Below are positions 1 to 10,997 of a stretch of 64,000 nucleotides of DNA, one piece after another. The position numbers were made by a program, and so were the translations under genes. Below the pieces are notes generated by a model that saw only the letters and a program-made list of their open reading frames with translations, was not told where the DNA came from and searched no databases. The DNA comes from Eupeodes corollae (Eukaryota > Arthropoda > Insecta > Diptera > Syrphidae), in contig NC_079147.1 in NCBI RefSeq assembly GCF_945859685.1, positions 170,049,174 to 170,113,173 of the forward strand, written 5' to 3'. Position 1 is the stretch's first letter. The number at the start of each line of letters is the position of its first letter.

Positions 1-316
1 AGGGTCTATATGCGGTAAAGGGATAGCCTGTTGAAGTTTATTATACTCTTTACTTTTTCCGTATTCCAATAAAATAAAAGAAATAGATAATTTGTATTTA
101 AGACTTTTATTATAAATGCAAATAGAAGAAATTACTTTATGTGCACGCGTTTTACAAAATGATAAGTTTTAGATTTGTTAGATACCAAAGCTTTTGTTTT
201 TTTATGATCCTTTTGAGAATAAAAGAGATAACTTTATTTTAGTACAATATGCAATTACAAAAAGAACTGTTTGTAAAATCATAGTGATAGAACTTGTTTG
301 TTACTCCAACAGTACT
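1..316. other. Unassigned AT-rich sequence left of gypsy copy A
   Basis: No coding region, RNA gene or recognisable element is visible. Similarity to gypsy copy B starts abruptly at about 317, so this stretch is either the flank at a truncation point of gypsy A or an unrelated later insertion. Confidence 0.5.
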
Positions 317-698
317 TTCACTCTCCTCAATCACACCGAGTTTCAGCATCCGATCCAACTCATCGTACAACAGTGATTGTATCGCTGGAGAGACAGGGTA
401 GTGACGCTGTTTCACAGGGAGAGCATCTCCTGTATCAATGAAATGCTCCATCATGGTAGTCTTTCCAAGACCATCGCACTCGAAACATAAGAATTTATCT
501 TTGACTGCATGCAGCTTGGCCTGTTGATCAGAGGTTAAATATTGAGCATTTGGAGAATCCGATTGTTCGTCAACCGAGATACTTCTTATAATTCCCGGAG
601 CAAGCTGGAACACTCTCCAAAACTCAACTCTAAAATAGATCTCCTGGTTCAAGCTGGGAACGAGGAAGAAAGTCAACATCTCTTCTTTATCTGTATAA
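317..698 (-). pseudogene. Gypsy A pol fragment (protease-RT linker and RT start)
   Basis: Reading leftward, the translation matches the copy B pol from just after the protease to the start of RT, with the same MMEH and PVKQRHYPVSPAIQ stretches. It breaks off near 317, before the RT catalytic core. On its right it is interrupted at 698 by the Harbinger insertion; the matching continuation resumes at 3794. No catalytic residues survive here, so it is a relic. Confidence 0.85.
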
Positions 699-928
699 TA
701 CCCCTATTACCATTGGCGAGTCGAATGAATAAACGTGTGAGTGTGAGAAATTGGTATTACCGTTGGCGAATTGAGAACCGTTGATTCGACTTAAATGTCA
801 TTACTTTTTCGAAGTTTGGTCTCACTCTATTGTCGTTATCGAATGTTCGTTAATTTGAACGTCATTCGAGTTATTTTTTGTTGAACGTTCATATTGTGTG
901 AGAAAAGGTCGAAGCTTATGCAAAAGAA

Positions 929-1852
929 ATGTCGGAAAATAAAACAATGTAAGTACATATGTTTATTTCATTTCTTTTATAAAATAACATGAATCAATGA
1001 ATTTTTTTTATTCAGCTGCAAGAGAACTAATAAAAATCAGTTCGAAAAGCTAGTCGAACTGATGGAATCGAACCCAAATCTAGCGAGAGGTGTTGGAGAG
1101 TTTGGTTCTTCCAAAAAAAACCAAAAGGAATATTGGGACCAATTTGCTACAACCCTCAACTCACTTGGGCCACCTACTCGTGATGGAAAAGAATGGCACA
1201 AGGTAATGTGAATTTGAAAAAAAAAACTTTCCGAATAAAATTGGTATTCATTCAACAGGTTTGGCTGGATTATAAGCTCAAAATCAAAAGGAAACTTTCG
1301 ATGAATAAAGCCGAAGTGGTGGCAACTGGTGGAGGTAAATACTTTCAAGTTTCCTTAACACCTTTGGAACAAGCTGTGGATGAGCTGCTTGGACTTGAGC
1401 AAGCTGTAAGGCCAGAAGGTATGTGCTTTGGTTCATCTCACCAAATTTCAGAGGACTTAATTATCGGCTTACAAGACATTGAAGTGCTCAACGAAAAAGA
1501 CCCTGGTGAAGCCGATAAACAAAAATCACCCCCGCCCCCACTACCAGCAATGAAAAGAACCACAATGAATGAAAATTCTGAAAAAGAACGCCTTCGCTTG
1601 TTACAAGGCCAAACTGCAACACAGACAGAGTTGGTAAAAATCGAAAAAGAAAAGTTAAGTTTTCTGTCCGACATCGCCAGATTTTCCAGAAAAAGCTACG
1701 AAATTCAAAGAGAGAAGCTTGCTCTATTAAAAGCAGCAGAAAAAAGGAAAGAAAAAGAAAATTTCGATAAAAACCGTCGCCATGCTGAGTATCTGGAAAT
1801 GGAAACGAAAAAGCACGAATTGGAGATGCTTAAATTTAATTTAAAAAATTAA
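929..1852 (+). CDS. Harbinger Myb/SANT-like DNA-binding protein (three exons)
   Basis: This is the second, DNA-binding protein typical of animal Harbinger elements, thought to bring the nuclease to the transposon ends and into the nucleus. I infer three exons: 929-948, 1016-1202 and 1259-1852. The introns have GTAAGT and GTAATG donors and TTCAG and AACAG acceptors, and the frame is kept throughout, giving about 266 residues. The N-terminal ~90 residues fit the Myb/SANT-like (Myb_DNA-bind_5 type) pattern: an FEKLVELMESNP helix, EYWDQFATTLNSLGPP, then GKEWHK joined across the second intron to VWLDYKLKIKRK. A proline run (SPPPPLP) follows, then a long charged, probably coiled-coil C-terminus rich in E, K and R. 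A poly(A) signal AATAAA lies near 1918. The frame is intact, unlike that of its partner transposase. Confidence 0.82.
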
Positions 1853-2019
1853 AATAATTTTTTTTCCTTGTACTTTTCTTATAGTTATGAATGAATTCTT
1901 TTCCTTTTTTTCTTGTTAATAAAGAGTTACGACTTAATTTTTAAATCAAATATATTTTTTATTATTTATGAAAGCAAAATAAACTTGAACTTGAATTTCA
2001 TCCCAATGTTGTTTTTTAT

Positions 2020-3228
2020 TTACAGAGATTCCATTATTTGATTTCTTCTGCGTTCGGCTTCAGCACTGCTTGGAGTTTCGAGTTGTATTCCTTCTGTTGG
2101 TAAAGATATTTCCTCTTCTACAATCTCGGGATCTGTAACTCGGTATTTTATACAAATGTTATGCAAGGCACAGCATGCATTCACAATTTGTTTTGCCTTT
2201 GAAGGAGCGTAATGCATTTTCCTTTCATTTAAAAGACAGCGAAATCGACTCTTAAGAACGCCAATAGTCCTTTCTATTATATTTCTGCCTTTGGCGTGTT
2301 GCTTATTGAATAAAGACTGCCTTGAACCGGAACTTACGTTTCTGAAAGGAGTGAGCAAACAAGACGATAGTGGGTAACCGGCGGCGTCTCCTAAAAATAA
2401 GAAGAAATTATTGAACGACGAAATAAAAATAAAAATATAAATACTACCAAGGAACATTGAACGTTCTCCTCTTTGGTACCACGTTTCAAGAACTGACTTA
2501 AGATTACTGCAGTTCCATACAAAGGAATCATGGGTCGATCCAGGATATCTTGCGTCAACATAACGAATACACATGTTATGGTCACACGCCTTAAAAACTT
2601 GCATTAAAAAACAAAAGCTATTCTCAAGGAAAACACTTACTATCATTGCGTTTAAACTGTAATATCCTTTTCGGTTAAGATACTGATGACGTAACTCAAT
2701 CGGAGCAACGATTCCTATATGGATCCCGTCAACACATCCAATTACTCCTGGTAACCTGGACGTTGAAAAAAAATAGTTTCGTGCATTTTGTTTCTCATCG
2801 GATGACATGTTGAGACTGATCCAGGTTGGACATAATTTATGTTCGATTGCACACACAACTTCTTTTAATATTCTTCAAAATCATTTCCTACGCTGCTTTG
2901 ATAACTCCCACTAGCAAAAAATCTAAGGGCACAAGCTAATTTTAGTACAGCAGGGATTGAAGAGGTGCTTGCATTTTTAAATTGGCCTTCCAACTTGTTT
3001 AATACGAAAACAAACGCTTCCTTATTCAGTCGAAAATATGATCTGAAACTTAAGGAATTTATTAGAATTAAAAGAACTTCCTGCACAAAATATTGTTTCT
3101 ACTTACAGATGATTAGGGAGTTCCAATACATTAGAGTTGTCTCGAATATTCTTGCGCAGTCGAAGTATTCTTACTTTGTTTCTGTTATTTTCGTTTTCTC
3201 CAAAAAACAAATCTATATTGCTTATCAT
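2020..3228 (-). pseudogene. Harbinger DDE transposase (HARBI1-like nuclease), broken
   Basis: The coding strand reads leftward from a probable ATG at 3228-3226. Exon 1 (3228-3107) ends at GTAAGT, and exon 2 begins at 3042 after TTTCAG. The N-terminal part has RLNKEAFVFVLNKLEGQF and ALRFFASGSYQSSVGNDF, typical of the nuclease's helical region. The DDE core follows: GVIGCVDGIHI (first D), DARYPGSTHDSF (second D), GDAAGYPL and ERTIGVLKSRFRCL (E). Two short introns lie inside the core (near 2592-2640 and 2392-2451). Around 2868-2880 the frame changes directly after GNDFE and the usual SQ..VSR helix is missing, so a small deletion with a frameshift has inactivated it. It converges on the Myb/SANT gene, the usual arrangement. 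Confidence 0.85.
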
Positions 3229-3253
3229 TTTGGTTTATTTTGTAATTTTATTA

Positions 3254-3572
3254 AATCAAATCAAATGGGGTGGCGCAACAGTCCGTTGTGAACCAGGGCC
3301 TAGTGACTTACAACTCTCAACCATTCCTGTGTGCGAGTACTGTTGTCAGGAATGGAAGGGACCTACAATTTAAGGCCGAATCCGAACGGCTAGTTTGAGA
3401 AAGCACTTTTTCATGACAAGAATTACTCTTGAAGGATTTGTCAATTCCTCGCAAGAGGCAGTACCCGTGAAAATTATTTTTTTTTTTTTTAATTAAGGTG
3501 GCACAGGCAGGGATTGAACCCAAGACCTCTTGCATGACAGTCCAACGCACTAACCATCATGCTACGGGTACT
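3254..3572 (-). mobile_element. tRNA-derived SINE, copy 1
   Basis: The reverse complement matches the SINE at 8800-9118 along its whole length, about 319 bp. The head has a tRNA-like A box and a clear B box (GGGTTCAATCC) near 3510-3520 in reverse. The body and a tail of repeated ATTTG follow. It lies about 25 bp upstream of the ATG of the Harbinger transposase, inside that transposon, so it inserted after or moved with the Harbinger. I could not define a clean target duplication here. Confidence 0.85.
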
Positions 3573-3793
3573 AAATACTCGTATGAAAATTATCAATTAA
3601 TGAACACAACAGTTTTTTTGAAATTTCATGAGTTGACGTTTATTATGACTGTTATTTTTTTTTTTGTATGGTAGCACTGAATTTCGAACTCGAATTGTAA
3701 AGTTCGCCAACCGTAATACGTCGAATGGGTTAGTTCGCCAATGAAAACATCTCACGTCGAACGTTCGATTCGCCAACCATAATAGGGGCCTAA

Positions 3794-4250
3794 GTAACGT
3801 TAATAGAAATTTTGCCATTATTGATTGACTTTTTCCGTCAGCGGTCCTAACTCCTGAACTAAAGGGTATAATAGGACAACCAAGTTGTTCAATCAACTGT
3901 TTGCAATTTTTTCCCAATATGCTTACACCACACCACTGTCTAGTAAGCCTAAAAACTCTATCGAACCTATTTTAATTTTGGCATAAGACCAAGGATCGGA
4001 TTCTAAATTTAAAATAGTGGAAGATATTTTCTTTGAAGTATCTTTACGGGCCTTGAATCTCGCCCTTGCCTTTAAAATATTTTTCGAAGGAGTGCTAATT
4101 TCACCGTTAAAAATTCTTGCCTGAGCTTTCTCATATTCCTGAAGATGCCCATGTATTATGTAACGGTTTAATTTCATACCTCTCTCTTTCTGTTACCTAA
4201 TTTTTTATAATTTCTCGTTTTAAAATTTGGATTTTTATCTCATTCTGTTG
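3794..4250 (-). pseudogene. Gypsy A protease segment of pol
   Basis: This is the continuation of the pol fragment at 317-698 beyond the Harbinger insertion. The translation matches copy B around the aspartic protease, including the LLDSG motif near 3925-3945. Here LLDSG is followed by V rather than the A of the usual DSGA, and the frame breaks there. The upstream linker (EYEKAQARIFNGEISTPSKN) is well preserved. It is degenerate and not expected to give an active protease. Confidence 0.8.
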
Positions 4251-4275
4251 CAAGAGGGTGGCGGAGGTGGAATTT

Positions 4276-5581
4276 TTAAAATCTATTGGCGGTTTTGATT
4301 TGGATTGACACGCGATTCCCCCGTACCCTTCGCGTCCCGAGAACGGTTTCCCTGATTGCATCGTACATCGCATAAGCAGCAAGCTGTTCATCAGCGGGTT
4401 GGTACTCCTCCTCCAATTGCAGTTCATTAACTGAATAATTGCCGGGTGGTTTGGCAAATGGTTTTGGCAATTCCTTCCTCAGAAATGTCACTTCTGCATC
4501 CTTGCAAGCAGTCCTCAGCTGATCCGAGGTGAAGATGGCCTGAGGGTAAACTAATTTCCCTATTCTTTCATTTACATTTCTTTTCAGAATCCGTACCATC
4601 TCTACAACCGGTGTTGGGACCCTTAACTGGAATTTCATCTTATTTCTAGCCATACAAAAATCTTCGCTATTCTCCCAGAAATGCCTCTTGCGATCCATAA
4701 TGTCTCGGATTATCTCGAAGTCAAAGCGAATATTTCTATACTGAAGCAGCAAGGCATCCTTCAAAGCTTGCCAGTCATGATGGTAATTTGTCCGCTGAAA
4801 CTGTCAGTACCACTCGGTAGCATTTCCTGAGAGAAGTAGATCAAAATCTCTTAATACGTCTGCCCATTAAAATCTATGCTTGTTCCGCTGGATCTCAACC
4901 CAAAGTACAAAATCCTCAGCGGTCATAGTCGCTGGTTGGCCATCGAATTTCAAGCTCCATCTATCCAATCTTATTGGACCTTGGGGTCTCGGATCCTGAG
5001 TTGGGCCGTAGTACTCCGGTTGGTAGCCGTATGGGTTAGGAGTTCGCATAGGGTAAAAGCTGGCATAGGGATCTGACGGGATTTCATCATACGCAGCGGG
5101 AAGATTACCCCTATCTTGATGTCTCCTCGTCGGGTCATGTATTCGGTGACACGGTTGATTAACCGGTACAAACGCGCTTTCACCTGGATCAACTGGAGGA
5201 TACTGCTGCGCTGGTGGCTGGGTCGTCGGCACGGGTCCAGGCATCTGATCAGTAGAAGAAATTGTTTGGCCCTATATTAAAATTGCTAAGGAATTCACCT
5301 AGTTGATTTTGGATTTCACTCTTTAAGGTATTGGTCATTTGCATAACTTGTCGGGTAGTAGACAAACCTACCATGGCTAAGTTAATGTAAGCCTTTATAT
5401 CTTCTGGTAATAATATTTTTTCTTTTGGTTTCATTACAGAAGGAGGTGGACTTTGAGCTAGGCTCTCTAAGATGTCCCTGGAACTACCAGAGCCAGCTGC
5501 CTGAACAGATACCGGTCTATTACTAGTATCAGGCACAAGACCTGTCTCTGGTCGCACAGTATCGCACACAACTAACCTCAC
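4276..5581 (-). pseudogene. Gypsy A gag, frameshifted with two deletions
   Basis: The sequence aligns with the 590-residue gag of copy B in three out-of-frame pieces (about 4276-4764, 4780-5244 and 5249-5581). The proline-rich middle and the capsid-like region are recognisable. Two deletions stand out. Near 4358 the segment that encodes the zinc knuckles in copy B (17238-17412) is absent. Near 5562 the N-terminal ~100 codons and the leader start (copy B about 18616-19095) are absent, joining gag directly to leader sequence. Confidence 0.82.
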
Positions 5582-7207
5582 GAAAACGAAAATGTAAACA
5601 AAAATAAATAAATAAAGTATTGATGAAAAAATATAAACTTAACGAAACTAGAATAAAAAAAAAAAGAACAAAATAAATTCGAAATACTAAATTAAGATAA
5701 ATAAATTAATCAAACAAAAACAAAATGTATACTTAACGAAAATTGTATACGAAAAATAAATAAATAAGAAAAAAAAAAACTGTAAATGGTAAACTTGAAC
5801 CAAACAAAACCTTATATTGTAACAAAAAGATATATAAACAGCAAAAAGTTTAATAAATAACCAACAAAATAATAAATAGCTAAATAAATTTTTAATAAAT
5901 AACGAAAACTAGTAAATAAATAATGTAAACGAAAAAAGCAAAGAAAAATGTTGTATATAAATAACGAATTACTCAAAACCAGTACTTAAACTTACAAAAA
6001 AAAAAAATGTAACCATGTCACTGTAAATAAATAAATAACTCAAATTAAATCATTCACTAAAAATACTAAGAACGATTAAGAAAGAATAATAATATTAATA
6101 GAAAAAGGAAAAACAATAGATATCATTTTAACAAATGTAATTCTAAAAAACTTTTTTAGAAAACTTTGTAAAATTATTTTTAAATTTGTATATCTTACCA
6201 AAAATTAAATTAGACTTCTATAATGAAAACAAATTAACTCAATAAATTAAGAAAACTTATCGAAAACAAACTTAACAACCTAAGAAAACAAAAGAAAAAA
6301 TTTAAGAAAAAATATAAAGTTCCAATAATTTTGTAATGAAATGTAAATAGAAATAAATAACAAAAAAAATCAAACACAAAAAGAATAAGAAAATAACTTT
6401 TTGAAAAGTATCTCACCAATGTACACAAAAAATATATCAAAAAAATATGTAATCAAAATAATAATAATCAAACAAGAAGATTTAAGCGATTTCCTCACTT
6501 ACTGATGAAAAGTTAGTTTCGGTTTTCCAAAAACATACGGGGTGCTTCAGGTAGCTTATGAGCGACATGGTACGACCCTACTAAAGATATCGCTGTGAAG
6601 AAAGACATCAGACGGACAGAATAAACTTACCCTGATGTGACCATAATAGGATAGGAAAACTACTAGAAACACAAACGATTTACGTTACAAAGTTTTCCCC
6701 TGCTATCCCCGCAATCCTAGACAGTCTCAAAGGACCTTGCTAGAAGACATGAAATGGTAGGATAAAACTTACAAAAATTTTGGAACAATGATGTCGGACT
6801 ACACGTCTCGCACCTTAAATCGTCCAAGTAGAAAACAAGACTAGGAATAGAAAATTGAAAAATTAGAAACAAATAAATGTAAAAAAAAATAAGGATGGGA
6901 ATAGGTATAAGTACTGACTGACCTTACTCAAGCTTTCGCAAAGGAACGTCGCGATACACCTAGCTTCGCCTGTGGCCTTCGTGGTGCAGACATACGCCCT
7001 TTGCAAAAACTCCAGTAATTCCAGAAATAACATTGCATTCATTAACCGCCGTCATTGTGAATTTTCAAACGCTCGTCGCGATACGACTAGGTACGCCTGT
7101 GGCCTTCATGACGCAGACATACGAGGTTTAAAAATCCACAGTAAGTATGGTTAAACTAGTACCACATACCTAATTCGAACACCCTTTAACACCTTTGAGT
7201 GCCATTT
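5582..7207 (-). other. Gypsy A leader (5' untranslated region)
   Basis: This non-coding stretch corresponds to 19095-20827 of copy B. Most of it is extremely A-rich (runs of AAATAAATAAC and AAAAA). Its right end (6530-7180) is a more complex segment with two diverged direct repeats containing CGCCTGTGGCCTTC and GCAGACATACG (about 6940-7000 and 7070-7130). The position just left of the LTR, where the primer binding site lies in copy B, reads GAGTGCCATTTT and is degenerate. Confidence 0.75.
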
Positions 7208-9345
7208 TGTTGCGTGGCAAGAGGAGGCGCGGAGGTGGGTGAAGTGGAAGGGTAGAAAAAAGAGATGGATGATTTGGAAAAGGTTAGGTGGGACTGTTGA
7301 GCTCCGGGGGGCGCGGCCTGATTGCGGTGCACGGCGTCAGCTAGTCGAACGGGGGGGATCTCGCCCCTGAAACTCAACCTCGTCTGCAAGCAAAAACATA
7401 TATCAGGCCAAGGAATAAGGAAAAGGAAGGAAACATACACGGATGGACTATTGGCACATCATGGCACTGCGGATGTTAGTGCAGTGAGACCATTACCCAA
7501 CCTACCTTTAGGTATCCGCGGCCAGTATTCGATACCCCCAAATTATTGGTTGATGATCGGTTTCAGGTCATCTTAGTTTCACGCCCACTCCGCTACCCCT
7601 GGCACCCCTGAAAAGAAAATTAATCTTTCATTTTTTCGCTTGGGCGAAACATAAAAAACTGTTTTTTTTCCTTTTTTTGTTTCCGGAGTTTGGTCGGAAT
7701 TTTTTTTGTTTAAATGACAGAGTAATCATAGTTTAGATTTGTAATAGTTATAACAAAAAAAAGATGTATAAACAAAATATCTTAACAAAAAATTAACACC
7801 ATAAAACAAGAAAAAGAACAAAAGACAATGGTAACAAAAAAAAGCCAGGTTGGTAGCCCTACGTCTTCATTTCTACCTTTGCGTAGAAGTACCCTTTTCG
7901 ATATTTTTTGTTTTATTAATCCAAAACGATCAACGGAGCCCTAATTTCCTACCTTTAAAGAGCTTTCAGGAGGAAGCTTTTAGGACCCTATAAAAAAACG
8001 TACGGGACCGAACACGAAACTTACACCAACCGTTTTTTTCGCACTTCACATTCAAATATTAAAAACAAAAAAACAATTCCCACTCCGATGATCTAAACTT
8101 AATGAATTAATTAACGAAATAATTTAAAAACAGCAAAACAAAAATTAAATATAGGACAATCGCAAACACAAAAAGATCCACAGGTTATGAATGGTTATAT
8201 ATGTATAAATAATATATATATTATATATAATCGCTATTTCCGCTATAACAATAATCAACTTACTATACTAAAATTCACCGGACTCACCAACTTTCGTTAT
8301 TTACGGCTTTCTTCAATCTTCCAGAGTTGTTGGCTCCAATTAAAATTAAACTTAGATTTTACTAGTCTTAATTCACTAGTCACTTTTCTTTCCAGAAGTC
8401 TTTGTTTGCTGGTCCAACTGCTTATTTTCTTTTTATCTTGTATATGAATTTCAATCACTCTATCTTAATCACTCACTTTCTACTCCACTGTGTGGTAGCT
8501 GGCCAAATGAGGGAGTGCTGAAATTATCATCACACCCATACCGGCAAAAAAATATTCAGATGATGGATGTATTCTATTTATACACATCATCCGATCCATC
8601 TATCCACACAGTCTATACCCCAACCAATATTACCACGTAGGTATTAGTATATTTCCAACAGAATAGGCGTATCAGTGTCCCAAGAACCAAGGGTGCGTTC
8701 CAAAATTGCGAGTGGAATAAATGAAACAGAAAACTACAACGGAAGAGAACACTATAAAAATCAAAATGCAAATAATTACAAAACCTATAAATTAAAATCG
8801 TAGTACCCGTGGCATGATGGTTAGTGCGTTGGACTGTCATGCAAGGGGTCTTGGGTTCAATCCCTGCCTGTGCCACCTTAATTTAAAAAAAATAAAATAA
8901 TTTTCGCGGGTACTGCCTCTTGCGAGGAATTGACAAATCCTTCAAGAGTAATTCTTGTCATGAAAAAGTGCTTTCTCAAACTAGCCGTTCGGATTCGACC
9001 TAAAATTGTAGTACCCTACCATTCCTAACAACAGTACTCGCACACAGGAATGGTTGAGAGTTGTAAGTCACTAGGCAATGGTTAACAACGGACTGTTGCG
9101 CCAACCCATTTGATTTTGATAAATTAAAATCACCTAACCACTGCAATGACATGTAATAACAGTCAGTAATGAAAACTGAACACGGACATACAACAAAGTT
9201 TCATTCACATGCAACTTAACCCTTCAACCAACTTAAAGGACAGTACACAAAACCCAGATCTCCTCCGGAACGCACTCATTGCTTTCCCGTTCAATTTCTC
9301 TCCACTAAGGCATGGAGACCAACAACGAAGCAATTGACAGCTACG
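7208..9345 (-). repeat. Gypsy A 5' LTR, outer end lost, carries a SINE
   Basis: It aligns with both LTRs of copy B from the TGTTGCG end at 7208 to about 9345, where similarity stops inside the LTR. With the SINE (8800-9118) and its duplicated 13 bp removed, about 1.8 kb of LTR remains. Conservation is uneven: the block around 7320-7530 is much better preserved than the T-rich central part. Confidence 0.85.
8800..9118 (+). mobile_element. tRNA-derived SINE, copy 2, with 13-bp target duplication
   Basis: The 5' head has an A-box-like TGGCATGATGG (8810-8820) and a B box GGTTCAATCC (8854-8863), the internal RNA polymerase III promoter of tRNA-derived SINEs. The CTGTCAT anticodon-loop-like stretch resembles tRNA-Asp (weak inference). 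A ~200-bp body and an ATTTG-type tail follow. It is flanked by a perfect 13-bp duplication ATAAATTAAAATC (8787-8799 and 9119-9131). The uninterrupted gypsy B LTR near 11690-11700 shows the empty site. Retroposition would depend on an unidentified partner LINE. Confidence 0.93.
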
Positions 9346-9710
9346 TAACTCAGTATTAAGCCTAGTACGCTGCTGATGCGAAACGAAATTTTTCGGCGGT
9401 CTCCAAGTGCAGATAGAAATTAAAACGAAAACTACAGCAGAAAAATATTTGTGGAGAGTTCTGTCAGCTGTCAAAAACAATTGAGAAGTCAGCTGCTGTA
9501 ACCAAAAGTGAAAAAGTTTTTTCGAGTTCGAGTTTATTAAATTATTTATTATTAAAAATTAATTTTCAAAACAATAATGAAGACGAAGATGATTTATGAT
9601 TATCGCCTCTGATCTGTGTTTTTATCGATAATAACGAAAAGAAAAAAAAACTTCCATCTATCCGTGTTAGTCCATATCTGCAGAACAGGCAGACAAAAGG
9701 TTGTTATGCT
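9346..9710 (+). pseudogene. Left part of a PIF/Harbinger transposase locus split by gypsy B
   Basis: From about 9636 to 9710 one plus-strand frame reads KKKKLPSIRVSPYLQNRQ and then TKGCYA. This resembles the region just before the first helical block of PIF/Harbinger nucleases. The frame continues, after the gypsy B target duplication, into the matching transposase segment at 23176. Upstream (9346-9635) I see only AT-rich sequence and no clear start codon or exon, so the beginning of the gene is not resolved. Confidence 0.6.
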
Positions 9711-10997
9711 TGTTGCGAGGCAAGAGGAGGTGTGGAGGTGGGTGAAGTGGAAGGGTAGGATAAGGATGAGGTAGGAAAAAGAGATAGGAAGAGTTGGAAT
9801 AGGTTAGGTGGGATTGTTGAGATCCGGGGGACGCGGCCTGCTTGCGATGCACGGCGTCAGCTCGTCGGACGGGGGGGGATCTTGCCCCTGAAACTCAACC
9901 TCGCCTGCAGACAAAAACATATATCAGGCCAAGGAATGAGGAAAAGAAAGGAAACATATACGGACGGACTATTGGCACATCAGGGCACTGCGGATGTTAG
10001 TGCAGTGAGGCCATTACCCACCCTACCTTTAGGTATCCGTGGCCAGTTTTGGATACCCCCAAAATTGTTGTTGGTCGATGATCGGGTTCAGGTCATCTTA
10101 ACTCCACGTCTACTCCGCTACCCTTGACACCCCTGAAAAAAAAAGACTTAAGCTCTCATCGTTTCGCTTGGGCGAAACATAAAAAAACGTTTTTTTCTAT
10201 TTCCGGCGTTTCTGTCGGAAGTTTAATTTTATTTAATTGACAGCTTAATCATCAGATTTACAAACAAAATAAATTAACAAAAAAATTAACATCAAAAAAA
10301 CAAGAAAAAAAACTGGTAACAAAAAAGTCAGGTTGGTAGTCCTAAGTCTTTATTGGTTTCTACCTTTACGTAGAAGAACCCTTTGTGGTATTTTCTTTTT
10401 TTGTTAAGCGGATACGATTATCGGCGCCCTAATTCCTTACCCCTAAAGAGCTCTGTGGAGGTATCTTTTAGGACCCTATACAACAAAAAAATTATGGTAC
10501 CGAACACGAAATTAACACCAACCTTTTTTTTTCACACCTCACAATCAAATATGACGAAAAAAAGAACAAGATTATGGAAATAAACAAAAAAAATAATAAC
10601 TTCCACGCCGATAAATTAATTTGTTAAATTTCAAAAAAAAAACTTAAATATAGGACAATCACAAACACAAAAAGATCCACTGGTTAGGTACGAAGAAATA
10701 TATGTATGATATGGAGATGTACGCATATGTTTATATAATTTATAAATTGATTGCTTTTTTCTCCTTCAATTTGGTTCCCGTCTAAATTTCCTTTTCTTTC
10801 AAGTTATTTTTGTTTTTTATTTCCTTTAATTTCAAATTTTTCTTCTTTGGGTTTTAGTTTTTAAATTTTATTTAATTTCAAATTTGTGTTCAATTTTTAA
10901 TTTTGTTCACTTTCAAAATTTTTTTGAATTTTATCCAATTTCAAAATTTGTTTGAATTTTTATTAAATTTCAAATTTTTTTGTTTTTTTTTTTTTTG

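Larger units (their letters stand above)
699..3790. mobile_element. PIF/Harbinger DNA transposon with both ends and TAA target duplication
   Basis: The left terminus reads TACCCCTATTACCATTGGCG. The reverse complement of the right terminus reads GGCCCCTATTATGGTTGGCG, so the ends are imperfect inverted repeats of about 25 bp. TAA flanks both sides (696-698 and 3791-3793), the TWA duplication typical of PIF/Harbinger. Removing the element plus one TAA restores the alignment to the uninterrupted gypsy B pol near 16640-16660, which acts as an empty-site control. Length is 3,092 bp. It carries two convergent genes, a Myb/SANT-like gene (929-1852, plus) and a DDE transposase (2020-3228, minus). A SINE lies upstream of the transposase start. 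Confidence 0.93.
317..9345 (-). mobile_element. Gypsy-family LTR retrotransposon copy A, truncated and nested
   Basis: An old, broken relative of the full gypsy element at 9711-23171, in the same minus orientation. From right to left it keeps most of a 5' LTR (7208 to about 9345), an AT-rich leader (5582-7207), a damaged gag (about 4276-5581), a protease segment (about 3794-4250) and the start of the RT region (317-698). Its outer LTR end is lost near 9345, and everything after the early RT is missing. Gag has at least two deletions relative to copy B. Two later insertions lie within it: a Harbinger transposon at 699-3790 and a SINE at 8800-9118. Divergence from copy B is clearly much higher than between the two LTRs of copy B, so it is the older insertion. 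Confidence 0.9.

Noticed and set aside
929..3228. Domesticated HARBI1/NAIF1-like host gene pair
   Set aside because: Terminal inverted repeats, the TAA duplication and an empty site in gypsy B show a transposon; the nuclease frame is broken.
3317..3550. Small protein on the minus strand beginning MRWTVMQEVLGSIPACATL
   Set aside because: It is translation of the SINE head; the same peptide style appears in the other SINE copy.
7322..7576. Conserved plus-strand protein gene in the LTR
   Set aside because: Open in three LTR copies, but changes are not biased to silent positions and no domain is recognisable. Reported as a conserved block instead of a gene.
8800..8880. A functional tRNA gene
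   Set aside because: The A and B boxes are there, but the cloverleaf stems do not pair well, a SINE body and tail follow, and a second dispersed copy exists at 3254-3572.
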